Origin: Hyphomonadaceae bacterium
GTDB taxonomy: Bacteria > Pseudomonadota > Alphaproteobacteria > Caulobacterales > Hyphomonadaceae
NCBI GenBank assembly: GCA_947478925.1
Contig: CANJXY010000017.1
Coordinates: 1 to 35,676, forward strand
Length of the DNA stretch: 35,676 bases
Reading direction: 5' to 3'
Shown here in pieces: positions 7,420 through 14,951 of the stretch. Below the pieces are notes generated by a model, which worked only from the letters and a program-made list of their open reading frames with translations, did not search any database and was not told the origin of the DNA. The position numbers were made by a program, and so were the translations under genes. The number at the start of each line of letters is the position of its first letter. Position 1 is the first letter of the stretch.

Positions 7420-8340
7420 ATGAGCGAGGCGGAGCGGGCTGAGCAACTGGTCACGACCGGGTGGGCGCTTTACCAGGCGGGCAACCGGCGCGGCGCATTG
7501 CGTGATTTCCATGCGGCGCTCGCGATTGACCCAGATTGTGCTGACGCGCTGGTCGGCTTGTCGCAGGCGCAGATCGCGCTCAACATGCTCCACGAAGCGG
7601 GCGAGACCGCCAACCGGCTGCTCGAGCTGTCGCCCAACCTTGCACAGGCGCATCGCATCAGGGGCGAAGTGTTGCGACGTCAGCGCAAGCTCGCGCCGGC
7701 GCGGAAATACTTCGAGGAGTCGATCCGGCTTAATCCTGACGAAGCGCTCGGCTATCACTACCTCGCCGTCGTCGAGTTCGAGCAGAAGCAGTATGCGCGT
7801 GCGCTGAAGACGGTGGAGGCGGGCCGCAGGATTGCGCCATGGTATGGCGTGCTGGCGGCGCAGAAGGCGCTGATTCTGCTTCACTTCAAAGGCCCCGCGG
7901 CGGCCGAGCCCTTCGCCGACGAGGCGCTGCGTCTGTCCCCGGACGAATCCTACGTGATGACCGAGGCGGCGCGCGTTGCGCTGATGCGCGGCAAGTTGCA
8001 GAAGTCGCACGACCTGCTGGAAGTCGTGCTGCGCCGTGATGCCAACGATCAAGACGCGATCTCGCTGTTCCTGCTGACCGAGCCCAATCGCTATCGGCTG
8101 CTGCGCGCCAACGCGCAGTTCCAGTTCTGGCGCAAGGGCTACGGCGTGGCCGGCTGGCTGGCCTGGCTTCTGGTCTGGGCCGTGTTGTTTGCGGCGCTGA
8201 TCATCGTGGCCCTCGCCGGACGCGTGCCCGCCATCGTCGTGGCAGTGGCCTACCAGCTGTTCTGGCGCGCGCAGTATGCAGGGCACCGCAAGCGCGTGCG
8301 CGCCCACTTCGCCCAGACGCAGCTGAAGCCCGGCTTCTGA
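7420..8340 (+). CDS. TPR protein with two C-terminal TM helices
   Basis: A 306-residue protein with about five tetratricopeptide repeats (residues 1-205), visible as recurring helix pairs such as GWALYQAGNRRGALRDF followed by AL.IDP. A basic linker (YRLLRANAQFQFWRKG) and two TM helices (about 245-285) follow. The repeats are probably cytoplasmic, with the C-terminus membrane-anchored. The same layout recurs at 27581-28513. TPRs mediate protein binding; partners are unknown. The frame is open far upstream, but that part overlaps the divergent cupin gene and lacks TPR pattern, so ATG 7420 was chosen. Its GAGAAGG is unusually close to the start. Confidence 0.82.
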   Translation: MSEAERAEQLVTTGWALYQAGNRRGALRDFHAALAIDPDCADALVGLSQAQIALNMLHEAGETANRLLELSPNLAQAHRIRGEVLRRQRKLAPARKYFEESIRLNPDEALGYHYLAVVEFEQKQYARALKTVEAGRRIAPWYGVLAAQKALILLHFKGPAAAEPFADEALRLSPDESYVMTEAARVALMRGKLQKSHDLLEVVLRRDANDQDAISLFLLTEPNRYRLLRANAQFQFWRKGYGVAGWLAWLLVWAVLFAALIIVALAGRVPAIVVAVAYQLFWRAQYAGHRKRVRAHFAQTQLKPGF

Positions 8341-8344
8341 GCCG

Positions 8345-8953
8345 TCACGCGCCCCTGCGCGCCGCTTTGTCGAGACGTTGGATTTCCTTGTGACGCGGGC
8401 AGCGCACCTCATGGTCGTTGACCATGCCCATCGCTTGCATGCAGGCATAGACGATGACGGGTCCGCAAAACTTGAAGCCCCGCTTCTTCATGTCTTTCGC
8501 GATTACCTCTGACAGCGCCGTCTTCGGCTGCACATTGCGCCAATGGTCGAGCTTGTTGACGATCGGTTTGTCGCCGACAAAGCCCCAGACATAGCCGGCG
8601 AAATCCTCGCCGCGCTCGGCCATGTCGAGATAGACCTGCGCGTTCCTGATTGTAGCTGCGATCTTGATCGGTGAGCGGATGATACCCGGATTTTGCATCG
8701 CACGGTCGATGCGCTTCTGCGTCCAGCGCGCGACTTTTTCCGGATCGAACCCATCGAACTCCTCGCGCATGGTCTCACGCTTGCGCAGGATGGTGATCCA
8801 GGAAAGTCCCGCCTGATGTCCATCGAGTTGGAACTTCTCCCACAGCGCACGGCCGTCACGTTCGGGCACGCCCCATTCATCATCGTGATAGCTGCGATAG
8901 AGCGCGTCGCCCGCTGGGGCCCAGCCGCAGGGGATATCGTCGAGCGGTTTCAT
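8345..8953 (-). CDS. tag: DNA-3-methyladenine glycosylase I
   Basis: A 202-residue Tag-type base-excision repair glycosylase that removes 3-methyladenine from alkylated DNA. The hallmark sequence is clear: CGW near the start, YHDDEWGVP, GHQAGLSWITILRKRE, GIIRSPIKI, KKRGFKFCGP and NDHEV. The zinc-binding residues correspond to Cys9, His23, His181 and Cys185, matching C4/H17/H175/C179 of E. coli Tag. The start codon overlaps the ygfZ stop by one base (TGATG), so the two are translationally coupled. It ends four bases from the convergent TPR gene. Confidence 0.95.
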   Translation of the reverse strand: MKPLDDIPCGWAPAGDALYRSYHDDEWGVPERDGRALWEKFQLDGHQAGLSWITILRKRETMREEFDGFDPEKVARWTQKRIDRAMQNPGIIRSPIKIAATIRNAQVYLDMAERGEDFAGYVWGFVGDKPIVNKLDHWRNVQPKTALSEVIAKDMKKRGFKFCGPVIVYACMQAMGMVNDHEVRCPRHKEIQRLDKAARRGA

Positions 8954-9783
8954 CAGGCTTTCGCCTCCTTCGCCGCAGCGAGCGCAGCCAGTTCCCCGGC
9001 CAGCCAGTCGGGTCGATCGAACACCACGGGAGACACGTCGGCGGTAATGACCTCGCCCTTCGCCTGCGCATCAGCCAGACGATCGATGCGCACACGGGCG
9101 AGGGCGGCGCCGCCGGAAACCGACGTCAGCACGCCGATTTCGAAACCATTGGCGAGTACGGGCGCGCCCGGCCGGGTTCCCGGCGCGACTTCGGCGCGAA
9201 GCGTGCGACGACGGGCGGTGGCGCGACGCTTCATGCGCGAGACAACTTCCTGACCGACGAAGCAGCCCTTGCGGAAATCGACGCCATTGGCGAGGTCCAT
9301 GTTGATATCGGCGGGGAACACATCCTCAGGTCCAAAATCGAAATCCTGCTCAGGGACGCCGGCTGCAATGCGTGCGGCGTGATAGGACGCAGCGTCAGTT
9401 GTCGCCGCACGCGGACCGATCAGGCGAGCCGGCGCGCCTGTGCTACGTGGGTCGTTTGCGCCGGTGAAGACGGTGACGCCAAGATCGCTGCGCTCGCTCA
9501 CAACAACCGCCGCACGCAGCTTCATCAGCGTCAGCCGCTTGATCAGCGCAGGCACGATGGAGCTTGCGCAGTCGAGCAGAATTTCCGCGCCCTGGCGCGA
9601 TACCAGAAAGTCCGCGATGATTTTCCCCTGCGGGGTCAGGAGCGCGCCGTAATGTAACTCGCCTTCTGCGAGACCCAGCGTAGACACCGTCACAATGCCG
9701 TTCAGGAACGGTTCGGCGTCTGCGCCGGTAACCGAAACGATGGAACGATGGGCGAGGAAAATCGGCTGATGCATCTGTGACAA
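8953..9783 (-). CDS. ygfZ: Folate-binding YgfZ/GcvT-like protein, Fe-S cluster maintenance
   Basis: A 276-residue YgfZ (IbaG/COG0354) protein. The family signature KGCFVGQEVVSRM is intact, including the Cys required for function in E. coli YgfZ. The fold is that of the GcvT T-protein, binding tetrahydrofolate, and the family supports repair or assembly of certain Fe-S enzymes such as MiaB. The N-terminal FLAHRSIVSVTGADAEPFLNG also fits. The gene is upstream of and coupled to tag. The 317 bases upstream hold the divergent cold-shock gene's promoter region. Confidence 0.93.
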   Translation of the reverse strand: MSQMHQPIFLAHRSIVSVTGADAEPFLNGIVTVSTLGLAEGELHYGALLTPQGKIIADFLVSRQGAEILLDCASSIVPALIKRLTLMKLRAAVVVSERSDLGVTVFTGANDPRSTGAPARLIGPRAATTDAASYHAARIAAGVPEQDFDFGPEDVFPADINMDLANGVDFRKGCFVGQEVVSRMKRRATARRRTLRAEVAPGTRPGAPVLANGFEIGVLTSVSGGAALARVRIDRLADAQAKGEVITADVSPVVFDRPDWLAGELAALAAAKEAKA

Positions 9784-10005
9784 TTAGGGATTTCGCTCCG
9801 CATCGATAAGGCTGCGCGCCGGCGAAGCAAGCTGCGTGATCGGGCTAAACTCTGTGTCACCCATAGGCGCCCGCCTTTTCAAGCCTGCGACGTTATGCAA
9901 TAGGGAGAGCGTCGAATTCTGCACAGGTTCGGTTGCTCTCCTTGCTCTACTTGCGGGTTCGCCCGCTGGATCGAGCTCCGGATCTGGCCTTCCGAACAGG
10001 CGATT
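9784..10005. other. Divergent intergenic region ygfZ / csp
   Basis: No gene is seen. A short stable hairpin GCGGG-TTCG-CCCGC is at 9953-9966. A longer-range inverted pair GGAGAGC (9904-9910) / GCTCTCC (9935-9941) is also present. Both lie upstream of the predicted csp transcript start, so they could be remnants of a terminator or protein-binding sites rather than leader structure. Confidence 0.4.
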
Positions 10006-10034
10006 TTGACGGCCCCCGGGAGCGCGGCTGCAAG
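10006..10034 (+). promoter_or_regulatory. Candidate housekeeping promoter of the cold-shock gene
   Basis: TTGACGG (10006-10012), a 14-base spacer, and GCTGCAAG (10027-10034) approximate the Caulobacter sigma73 consensus TTGACGS-N10-14-GCTANAWC. Transcription would start near 10040, leaving a leader of about 60 bases. The -10 match is imperfect. Confidence 0.4.
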
Positions 10035-10090
10035 CGCTCTCTCATTTGTTTCACGGGTACCCCCCGGTCTCGTGGACGCCTATCGAAAGA

Positions 10091-10100
10091 CTAGATCTAG
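10091..10100. repeat. Palindrome CTAGATCTAG abutting the csp start codon
   Basis: A perfect 10-base palindrome containing two CTAG tetramers, which are rare in most bacterial genomes, lies between the ribosome site and the ATG of the cold-shock gene. It may be chance, or a small structured or protein-bound element. Confidence 0.5.
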
Positions 10101-10310
10101 ATGGCTACCGGTACTGTTAAGTGGTTCAACGAGCAAAAAGGCTTCGGCTTCATCCAGCCGGAATCTGGCGGCGCGGATGTGTTCGTTCACATCTCGGCCG
10201 TTCAGCGCGCCGGGCTCGCCGGCCTCAATGAAGGTCAGCGGGTGAGCTTCGAGCTCGAGAAGGACAAGCGTTCGGGCAAAATGGCCGCGACGCAAATCCA
10301 GCCGCTCTAA
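10101..10310 (+). CDS. Cold-shock domain protein (CspA family)
   Basis: A 69-residue single cold-shock domain, the normal length. It has both RNA-binding motifs, KGFGFI (13-18) and VFVHIS, in the usual five-stranded beta-barrel sequence beginning [12 protein letters not shown]. Such proteins bind single-stranded RNA/DNA, melt secondary structure and act as transcription antiterminators or translation aids. Whether this copy is cold-induced cannot be told. It is monocistronic, with its own promoter candidate and a strong terminator at 10363-10392. GAAAGA (10085-10090) is the likely ribosome site. The ATG directly follows a 10-base palindrome. Confidence 0.95.
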   Translation: MATGTVKWFNEQKGFGFIQPESGGADVFVHISAVQRAGLAGLNEGQRVSFELEKDKRSGKMAATQIQPL

Positions 10311-10362
10311 GCGACTGACACTCCATCCGGCCAGGGTGGAGTTCACGCAAAAAACTTCGAAA

Positions 10363-10392
10363 CGGGTCGGCCTCACGGTCGGCCCGTTTTTT
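10363..10392 (+). terminator. Intrinsic terminator of the cold-shock gene
   Basis: A 10-bp stem CGGGTCGGCC / GGTCGGCCCG with a TCAC loop (10363-10386, two G-U pairs) is followed directly by six Ts (10387-10392). It ends csp transcription and lies just past the end of the convergent RibD-like gene. Confidence 0.85.
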
Positions 10393-10412
10393 ACTGGGGG
10401 CGGGTCAGAAAG

Positions 10413-11060
10413 CTAGCTGCGATCCTCGTCCACCAGGCCGCGTGCCTTCAGCTGGGCGGCAAGGGCTGTACCTGGACGCACGAACAGCCGTGTATGTCCC
10501 TTCGTACCCAGGCGGTCGAGTGCAGCCTCATATGTTTCATCGCGCCCCAGATCGAACTCGCCATCATAGCTGGACATGTCGCCATCGATGACCAGCCATG
10601 GCCGCCCTGTCGCGACCAGCTTGAAGAAGCCCGCATTGAGGCGCTCGGCTTCTTTGCCCATCAGACCGTATTCAATGCTCACACCCGCGTCGCTGAGGCG
10701 CGTCGCGCCATGCGCGCCGAGCGGATGCGGATCGTTGACGGCGATGACGACGCGCGAGACACCCGCTGCCAGTAAAAGCTGCGAGCACGATGCGCTTCCG
10801 CCCGAACGCTGGTTGCAGGGTTCGAGCGTAACATAAGCGGTCGCCCCACGTGCGCGGCCGCCCGCCGCCGTCAGCGCGATCTCCTCGGCGTGCGGCCGTC
10901 CGCCATCGCCGGTCGCGGCTTCGCCGACAATCGTGCTGCCGGCCACGATCACGCAGCCGACGCTGGGGTTGGGGGATGTACGGCCCAGCTGCGCCCGCGC
11001 CAGCTCAAGCGCACGGGCCATGAAATGCGCGCTGTCTTCCGCGGAAGGACGCGCGCTCAT
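10413..11060 (-). CDS. RibD-like deaminase with collapsed reductase domain
   Basis: A 215-residue protein. Residues 1-155 are a RibD-type pyrimidine deaminase domain of riboflavin synthesis: HAEE (zinc ligand His57, catalytic Glu59), TLEPC with Cys82, then Cys92, and the family ending LNAGFF. The two Cys residues are nine residues apart rather than the usual eight, and the normal SHxGRTPPC-like loop is replaced by NQRSGGSASC. After this a short piece (GRPWLVIDGDMSS) and a fragment resembling the reductase C-terminus (LFVRPGTALAAQLKARGLVDED) remain. Full RibD is about 360-380 residues, so most of the reductase is missing. It may be a repurposed deaminase or a decaying copy. It starts two bases after the gpmA stop. 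Confidence 0.78.
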   Translation of the reverse strand: MSARPSAEDSAHFMARALELARAQLGRTSPNPSVGCVIVAGSTIVGEAATGDGGRPHAEEIALTAAGGRARGATAYVTLEPCNQRSGGSASCSQLLLAAGVSRVVIAVNDPHPLGAHGATRLSDAGVSIEYGLMGKEAERLNAGFFKLVATGRPWLVIDGDMSSYDGEFDLGRDETYEAALDRLGTKGHTRLFVRPGTALAAQLKARGLVDEDRS

Positions 11061-11062
11061 GC

Positions 11063-11773
11063 TCAGACCTTCGGCAGCGGTTTGGCGCGCGCAGCGTCGA
11101 GATAGCGCGCAGACATCACATGCAGAGAAGCGTCGAGATCGATCAGCAGCGGATTGCCGGTCGGGATCTCGACTTCGGTGATCTCGCTGTCCGGCACCTT
11201 GAACAAGTGCTTGACGATCGCCCGCAGACTGTTGCCGTGGGCCGCGATCAGAACATTCTCACCGGCCTTCAGCTTAGGTGCGATTTCCGTGTCCCAGTAA
11301 GGCAACACGCGGTCGAGCGTCGTCTTGAGGCTTTCGGTCGCGGGAATACTGATGCCGCGATAGCGCGCGTCTTTCGAAAGATCGAACTCACAGCCCGCGA
11401 TCATGTCCGGCGGCGGGATGTCGAACGAACGTCGCCAGACCTTAACCTGATCGTCGCCGTGCTTGGCGGCGGTCTCCGTCTTGTTGAGACCTGTCAGCCC
11501 GCCATAGTGTCGCTCGTTGAGACGGTAGTCCTTGATGACGGGCATCCATAGCCGGTCCATCTGTTCCAGCGCGAGGTTGAGGGTGCGGATCGCGCGCTTC
11601 TGTACGGAGGTATAGCCGCAGGTGAAGTCGACGCCGGTTTCGCCGAGCAGGCGTCCCGAGGCGCGCGCCTCGTCTTCGCCCAAGGCCGTCAGGTCGACGT
11701 CCCACCAGCCGGTGAACCTGTCTTCCAGGTTCCATTGGCTTTGACCGTGCCGGATCAACGCCAGCTTCGCCAT
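11063..11773 (-). CDS. gpmA: 2,3-bisphosphoglycerate-dependent phosphoglycerate mutase
   Basis: A 236-residue dPGM-type glycolytic enzyme interconverting 3- and 2-phosphoglycerate in the cytoplasm. The phosphohistidine motif is [10 protein letters not shown] (His9), with [24 protein letters not shown] and the second catalytic His in AAHGNSLR all present. The ATG at 11773 is preferred over an ATG 39 bases upstream because the conserved N-terminus begins here and GGGAG precedes it. It is likely co-transcribed with the RibD-like gene, which begins two bases past its stop. Confidence 0.95.
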   Translation of the reverse strand: MAKLALIRHGQSQWNLEDRFTGWWDVDLTALGEDEARASGRLLGETGVDFTCGYTSVQKRAIRTLNLALEQMDRLWMPVIKDYRLNERHYGGLTGLNKTETAAKHGDDQVKVWRRSFDIPPPDMIAGCEFDLSKDARYRGISIPATESLKTTLDRVLPYWDTEIAPKLKAGENVLIAAHGNSLRAIVKHLFKVPDSEITEVEIPTGNPLLIDLDASLHVMSARYLDAARAKPLPKV

Positions 11774-11835
11774 GCTCGAACTCCCGCTGCAAATCTGCGA
11801 ATTCTCAAGCACGTTCGGAGACGGGAAGGAAGCGT

Positions 11836-12321
11836 TCAGTCGCCTTTGGTCGCCTGCCAGCTGGCGAGCACGTCGCGGGCGCGGTTGGTTTCCGGGTCCA
11901 TCCTGGCATCGTGCTCTGGCCGCTTGGCGGCCAGCTCGATGACATATCCGTCGGGGTCACGAAAATAGATCGAGTCGATCATGCCGTGATCGGAGACGCC
12001 GCGCACCTCCATGCCGAGCGCCCAGCCCTTTTCCATCCAGGCAGGGAGATCGGCCGGCGGCACTTCGAGCGCGATGTGCAGGTCGAAATCGTGCTGGACC
12101 TTGAAGTCAAACGGCATGTCCGGCGCTTCGAAGAAGCCGAGGCAGGAACCATCCTTCATCTGGTAGAAATGATGCAGCACGCGCGTCTGGCGGCCAGTCT
12201 TGGTGGTGGTGATCTCGAACGCGTTGACCAGCGGCAGGCCGAGAAAATCCTCGTAGAACCGCCGCGTGGTTTCAGAATCGCTGCAGCGATACGCGTTATG
12301 ATGAAGTCCAAGAATGTTCAT
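11836..12321 (-). CDS. VOC-superfamily metalloprotein (glyoxalase/dioxygenase-like)
   Basis: A 161-residue vicinal-oxygen-chelate protein with paired beta-alpha-beta-beta-beta modules. Metal ligands are recognisable: His in [12 protein letters not shown], His in DLHIALEV and Glu in GYVIELAAK, with [11 protein letters not shown] as the common C-terminal motif. Members include glyoxalases, extradiol dioxygenases and fosfomycin/bleomycin resistance proteins; the ring-cleavage-dioxygenase-like subgroup fits best, but the substrate is unknown. It stands alone between gpmA and the M23 gene. Confidence 0.85.
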   Translation of the reverse strand: MNILGLHHNAYRCSDSETTRRFYEDFLGLPLVNAFEITTTKTGRQTRVLHHFYQMKDGSCLGFFEAPDMPFDFKVQHDFDLHIALEVPPADLPAWMEKGWALGMEVRGVSDHGMIDSIYFRDPDGYVIELAAKRPEHDARMDPETNRARDVLASWQATKGD

Positions 12322-12422
12322 GTGACGCCCCGCGCGTCGCCGCCCCCACAGGCAACGCGCGAGCCTATAGCATGCCTTTCGCGCGCGCCCAGCGCCGGAC
12401 TGTAATCAAGTGTAGCGGCGCC

Positions 12423-13631
12423 CTAGTGCGGCGTCGAAGCGACCAGGAAGTCATCAGCCACTTGCGCGCCTTGGTTGTTTTCACGGCGCTTGTAGGCTTC
12501 CAGCAGCGAGGAATAGGGCGGAGCATACTGCCAGCCATTGGCGGCGGTGTTCAGCTTGATCTCGAAATGAAGGTGCAGCGTCGTCGGCGTGCCTCCGAAA
12601 TCATTCGAGACATAGCCGATCACATCCCCCTTCTTGACCGTCTGGTTGGTCGCGATCTTCAGCTTCGCCATGTTGAGGTGGAGATAGCGGTAGATACGCC
12701 CGCCTGAGTCGCCGCGCAGGGTGATCGAGTAGGAACCGACGTTTGAGATGACGCCGTCCTCGACCGCCACGATCTCATACCGCGTGCGGTCCGCAGCTTT
12801 CGTTTTTACTTCCAGCTTGCAGCCTTCGGGCGTGCCGACGCGGATGTCCTGGCCGAGGTGGACGCCGGTCTTGGCGCACCATGGCGTCGAGTTGGCAGTC
12901 GAGCGACTCTCGCAATAATTGTCGCGCCACGGGGCCGTGAAATTGCGCACGTCGCACTGGTCGCCGCCCTTGATGCCGCCGCCCCAGCGATAGACCTGGG
13001 TTTGTGCAACGGCCGGTGCGCTCTTGATCGGGAATGTCATGTCCGGGACGAGCACCGACATTTCAGTCGTACCCGCGCCGCTGCCGGGCGCCAGATTGCC
13101 AACGCGGAAGAAGTAGAAGGACGGCGTCACCGGCGCGGGCGTCGGCGTCACCGGCGGCGTGGCGGGTGTCGGCGTCGCAGGGGTTGCTGGCGCCGGCGTT
13201 TCCGGCGTTGTCGCGGGCGGTGTCACCGGAGGCGTCGTCGGTGTCGTCGGCGTGATCTCCGCTGTTTCAGTCGGGACCGGCAGGGGCGGCAGGACTTCGC
13301 CGGTCTCGGCGCTTTCCAGCGGCTTGCCATCACCGGTATCGACAGCAGGATTCTCGGGCTTGTTCTCGAACGGCGTGCCATCAATGCTGGGCGCGCCCAC
13401 GTTTGCGTTGGGGTTTGGCACTGAGCCCCCGAGCGGATCGCCCGGGTTCAGGGGATCATTGCCGATCAACGGCGGCGGCGGCGGCGGCGCCGAAGGGTCG
13501 GCGGGGACGTCCTCTTCCTTCGCTGCGATCTGGACCCACGGCCAAAGCAGCACGCTCTTGGCGTCGCATGCGCCGAGCAAAGCTGTCGACGCCAGTACGA
13601 CAAATCCGATCCGGATCGATGACCGTTTCAT
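12423..13631 (-). CDS. M23-family peptidoglycan endopeptidase, lipoprotein
   Basis: A 402-residue predicted lipoprotein. The signal ends in lipobox LLGAC (Cys22). Then comes a long disordered Pro/Thr/Ala linker (about 40-175) that could span the periplasm. A C-terminal LytM/M23 metalloendopeptidase domain follows, with zinc ligands His258 and Asp262 (HLGQD) and the HLHFE motif (His353/His355). All key residues are present, so it should be an active cross-link cutter rather than a degenerate EnvC/NlpD-type activator. Extra Cys residues occur around 225-275. The start is set by the GGGAGTGGCGGG upstream of ATG 13631. It is the last gene of a four-gene minus-strand cluster with a subtilase. Confidence 0.88.
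   Translation of the reverse strand: MKRSSIRIGFVVLASTALLGACDAKSVLLWPWVQIAAKEEDVPADPSAPPPPPPLIGNDPLNPGDPLGGSVPNPNANVGAPSIDGTPFENKPENPAVDTGDGKPLESAETGEVLPPLPVPTETAEITPTTPTTPPVTPPATTPETPAPATPATPTPATPPVTPTPAPVTPSFYFFRVGNLAPGSGAGTTEMSVLVPDMTFPIKSAPAVAQTQVYRWGGGIKGGDQCDVRNFTAPWRDNYCESRSTANSTPWCAKTGVHLGQDIRVGTPEGCKLEVKTKAADRTRYEIVAVEDGVISNVGSYSITLRGDSGGRIYRYLHLNMAKLKIATNQTVKKGDVIGYVSNDFGGTPTTLHLHFEIKLNTAANGWQYAPPYSSLLEAYKRRENNQGAQVADDFLVASTPH
13126..13262 (-). repeat. Low-complexity Pro/Thr/Ala-coding tract
   Basis: This part of the M23 gene encodes a run made almost only of Pro, Thr and Ala with short reiterated units (TPATP, PVTP). It is a flexible linker and likely length-variable among relatives. 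Confidence 0.7.
13471..13488. repeat. (GGC)6 microsatellite encoding poly-Pro
   Basis: Six GGC triplets on the plus strand encode a Pro run on the minus strand, in the M23 lipoprotein linker just after the lipidation site. Triplet slippage would change linker length without shifting frame. Confidence 0.7.
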
Positions 13632-13695
13632 CCCGCCACTCCCGCACACCCAAGTTCCACACAAACAAGTCCCGCGTCGTCGCGCGGGGTCACCC

Positions 13696-14289
13696 CTAGC
13701 GCGATTGCGCCACGAACAGGCTTTCTGCGAATTCCTTGGCCTGCGCCTCGTTGATGCAGCCATCCGGGCTGTCGACTTCGCGGCACTCGAACTCGATCAG
13801 GTAATCCGCGCCATAGCGCGAGAAAGACAGCGAGGCGCCAGCCTCGGCCGGCTGGAATTTCATCTCGGCCTTGTCGGCGGCAGGCGTCCCGCCCGTGGCG
13901 TAGGCCTTCTGCGATCCGTTCACGATCACGTCGTAGCGCGGCTGGTGATAGGTTGCGAAATAGCCGTCCTTGGTGATGCGTGGCGGCACGGGGCGATCGC
14001 TCGCAGTCTGGACGATGCCGCCGGGCAGCAGCATCGGCACGACCAGCGGGTCGCTTCCGGCAGCTTGCGGGACGACGACGTCGGCCGGGCGTTTGGCGAG
14101 ATCGGCGCGCGCGGCCTCCCAGTTTACCTGGCCCGAAACCGGAGCGGGGCCCTGTGGCGCCGAAGCTGCCTGGACAGGCTGTTCGCCAGCGGGGGCTACA
14201 GCGGCGGGCGCTGGCGCTTTTTCGTTACCGCATGCCGTCGCAATGAGCGCGATTGCGGACAGGCCGGCCAGAACCAGGGCTTTCATCAT
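13696..14289 (-). CDS. Putative lipoprotein in subtilase/M23 cluster, unknown function
   Basis: A 197-residue predicted lipoprotein with lipobox IATAC (Cys20), followed by a Pro/Ala linker (about 25-50) and a domain of unknown type. Two Cys residues near the C-terminus (FECREVDSPDGC) probably form a disulfide. No catalytic motif is visible. Its ATG overlaps the stop of the upstream gene (ATGA), which indicates tight co-translation; a second ATG follows immediately (14286). Because of this coupling, its role is most likely tied to the propeptide-like protein and the subtilase. Confidence 0.75.
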   Translation of the reverse strand: MMKALVLAGLSAIALIATACGNEKAPAPAAVAPAGEQPVQAASAPQGPAPVSGQVNWEAARADLAKRPADVVVPQAAGSDPLVVPMLLPGGIVQTASDRPVPPRITKDGYFATYHQPRYDVIVNGSQKAYATGGTPAADKAEMKFQPAEAGASLSFSRYGADYLIEFECREVDSPDGCINEAQAKEFAESLFVAQSR

Positions 14290-14858
14290 TGTCCTCCGGG
14301 GTGAGCCGTCATGTTCGGCTCTGCATAGGAAACATCTGCGACAGAGCCGAGCCTGGCTGCAATCGTTTTCATTGCCGGCAATTGTTCGGCGGCCGGCCCT
14401 GAACCGTCATGCACCAGCACAAGCTCGTTGGAATAGGTCACGCGGTCGAGCTTCAGTTTCGCAAACTCCGGCCGGTTGGCCTTCCATGCATCGAACTTCG
14501 CCCTTGCGGAGCTCTGGTCCTTCCAGAACGCGTCGATGATGTCCTTCATCTTGGCGTCGTCCTTGAATTTGACCACGATCTCCATCCCCATCTGCGTGGA
14601 CCCACCGCCTGAGGGCTGGTCGAACTGGATGCCCGGCAGGCCAGGCTCGGGCGCAGCAGCAGGTGAAGGTGCGGCGGTCGGCGCGGAGGTTATCGCAGGC
14701 GGGATCGCGCCTGCTGGCGCCGAAGGGTTTTCCGGCGAACTCGCCAGGAGCGACACGCCGATGATGGACGTGATTATGCCGATCGCCGCGGCCGTGGGAC
14801 CGGCGGCCTTGAAACGGTTCGCCTCGTGAGCGGCGCCCGGGGCGTCTGACACAGCCAT
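14286..14858 (-). CDS. Membrane-anchored subtilase-propeptide-like protein
   Basis: A 190-residue protein: a cytoplasmic tail, one TM helix (about 22-40), a Pro/Ala linker (45-75), and a C-terminal domain (about 88-190). That domain begins with MEIVVKFKDDAKM and ends VADVSYAEPNM. This beginning and ending are typical of I9-type subtilisin propeptides, which fold the protease and inhibit it; such propeptides end in a strand like V.YVEPN that lies in the active site. Here there is no protease attached, and the adjacent upstream gene is a subtilase. A role as membrane-bound inhibitor or foldase is inference; homology is by pattern only. A strong AGGAGG site precedes ATG 14858. Confidence 0.7.
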   Translation of the reverse strand: MAVSDAPGAAHEANRFKAAGPTAAAIGIITSIIGVSLLASSPENPSAPAGAIPPAITSAPTAAPSPAAAPEPGLPGIQFDQPSGGGSTQMGMEIVVKFKDDAKMKDIIDAFWKDQSSARAKFDAWKANRPEFAKLKLDRVTYSNELVLVHDGSGPAAEQLPAMKTIAARLGSVADVSYAEPNMTAHPGGQ

Positions 14859-14886
14859 TCTCCCTCTCCTCCTGGGACATACCCCC

Positions 14887-14916
14887 GCGGAAGATGGACC
14901 CAAGGGTCCTTTCCGC
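14887..14916 (-). promoter_or_regulatory. Hairpin between subtilase and propeptide-like gene
   Basis: GCGGAA (14887-14892) pairs with TTCCGC (14911-14916), and GGACC with GGTCC, around a CAAG loop with a small internal bulge. There is no T run after it on the minus strand, so it is more likely an mRNA-processing or partial-attenuation structure than a full terminator. It sits 28 bases before the AUG of the next gene. Confidence 0.5.
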
Positions 14917-14951
14917 TGGTTATGACATGTCCCCCCCGGCCTGTTGAACGC

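Noticed and set aside
9953-9966. Hairpin GCGGG-TTCG-CCCGC as a cold-shock riboswitch
   Set aside because: It lies upstream of the predicted csp transcript start, so it is unlikely to be in the leader.
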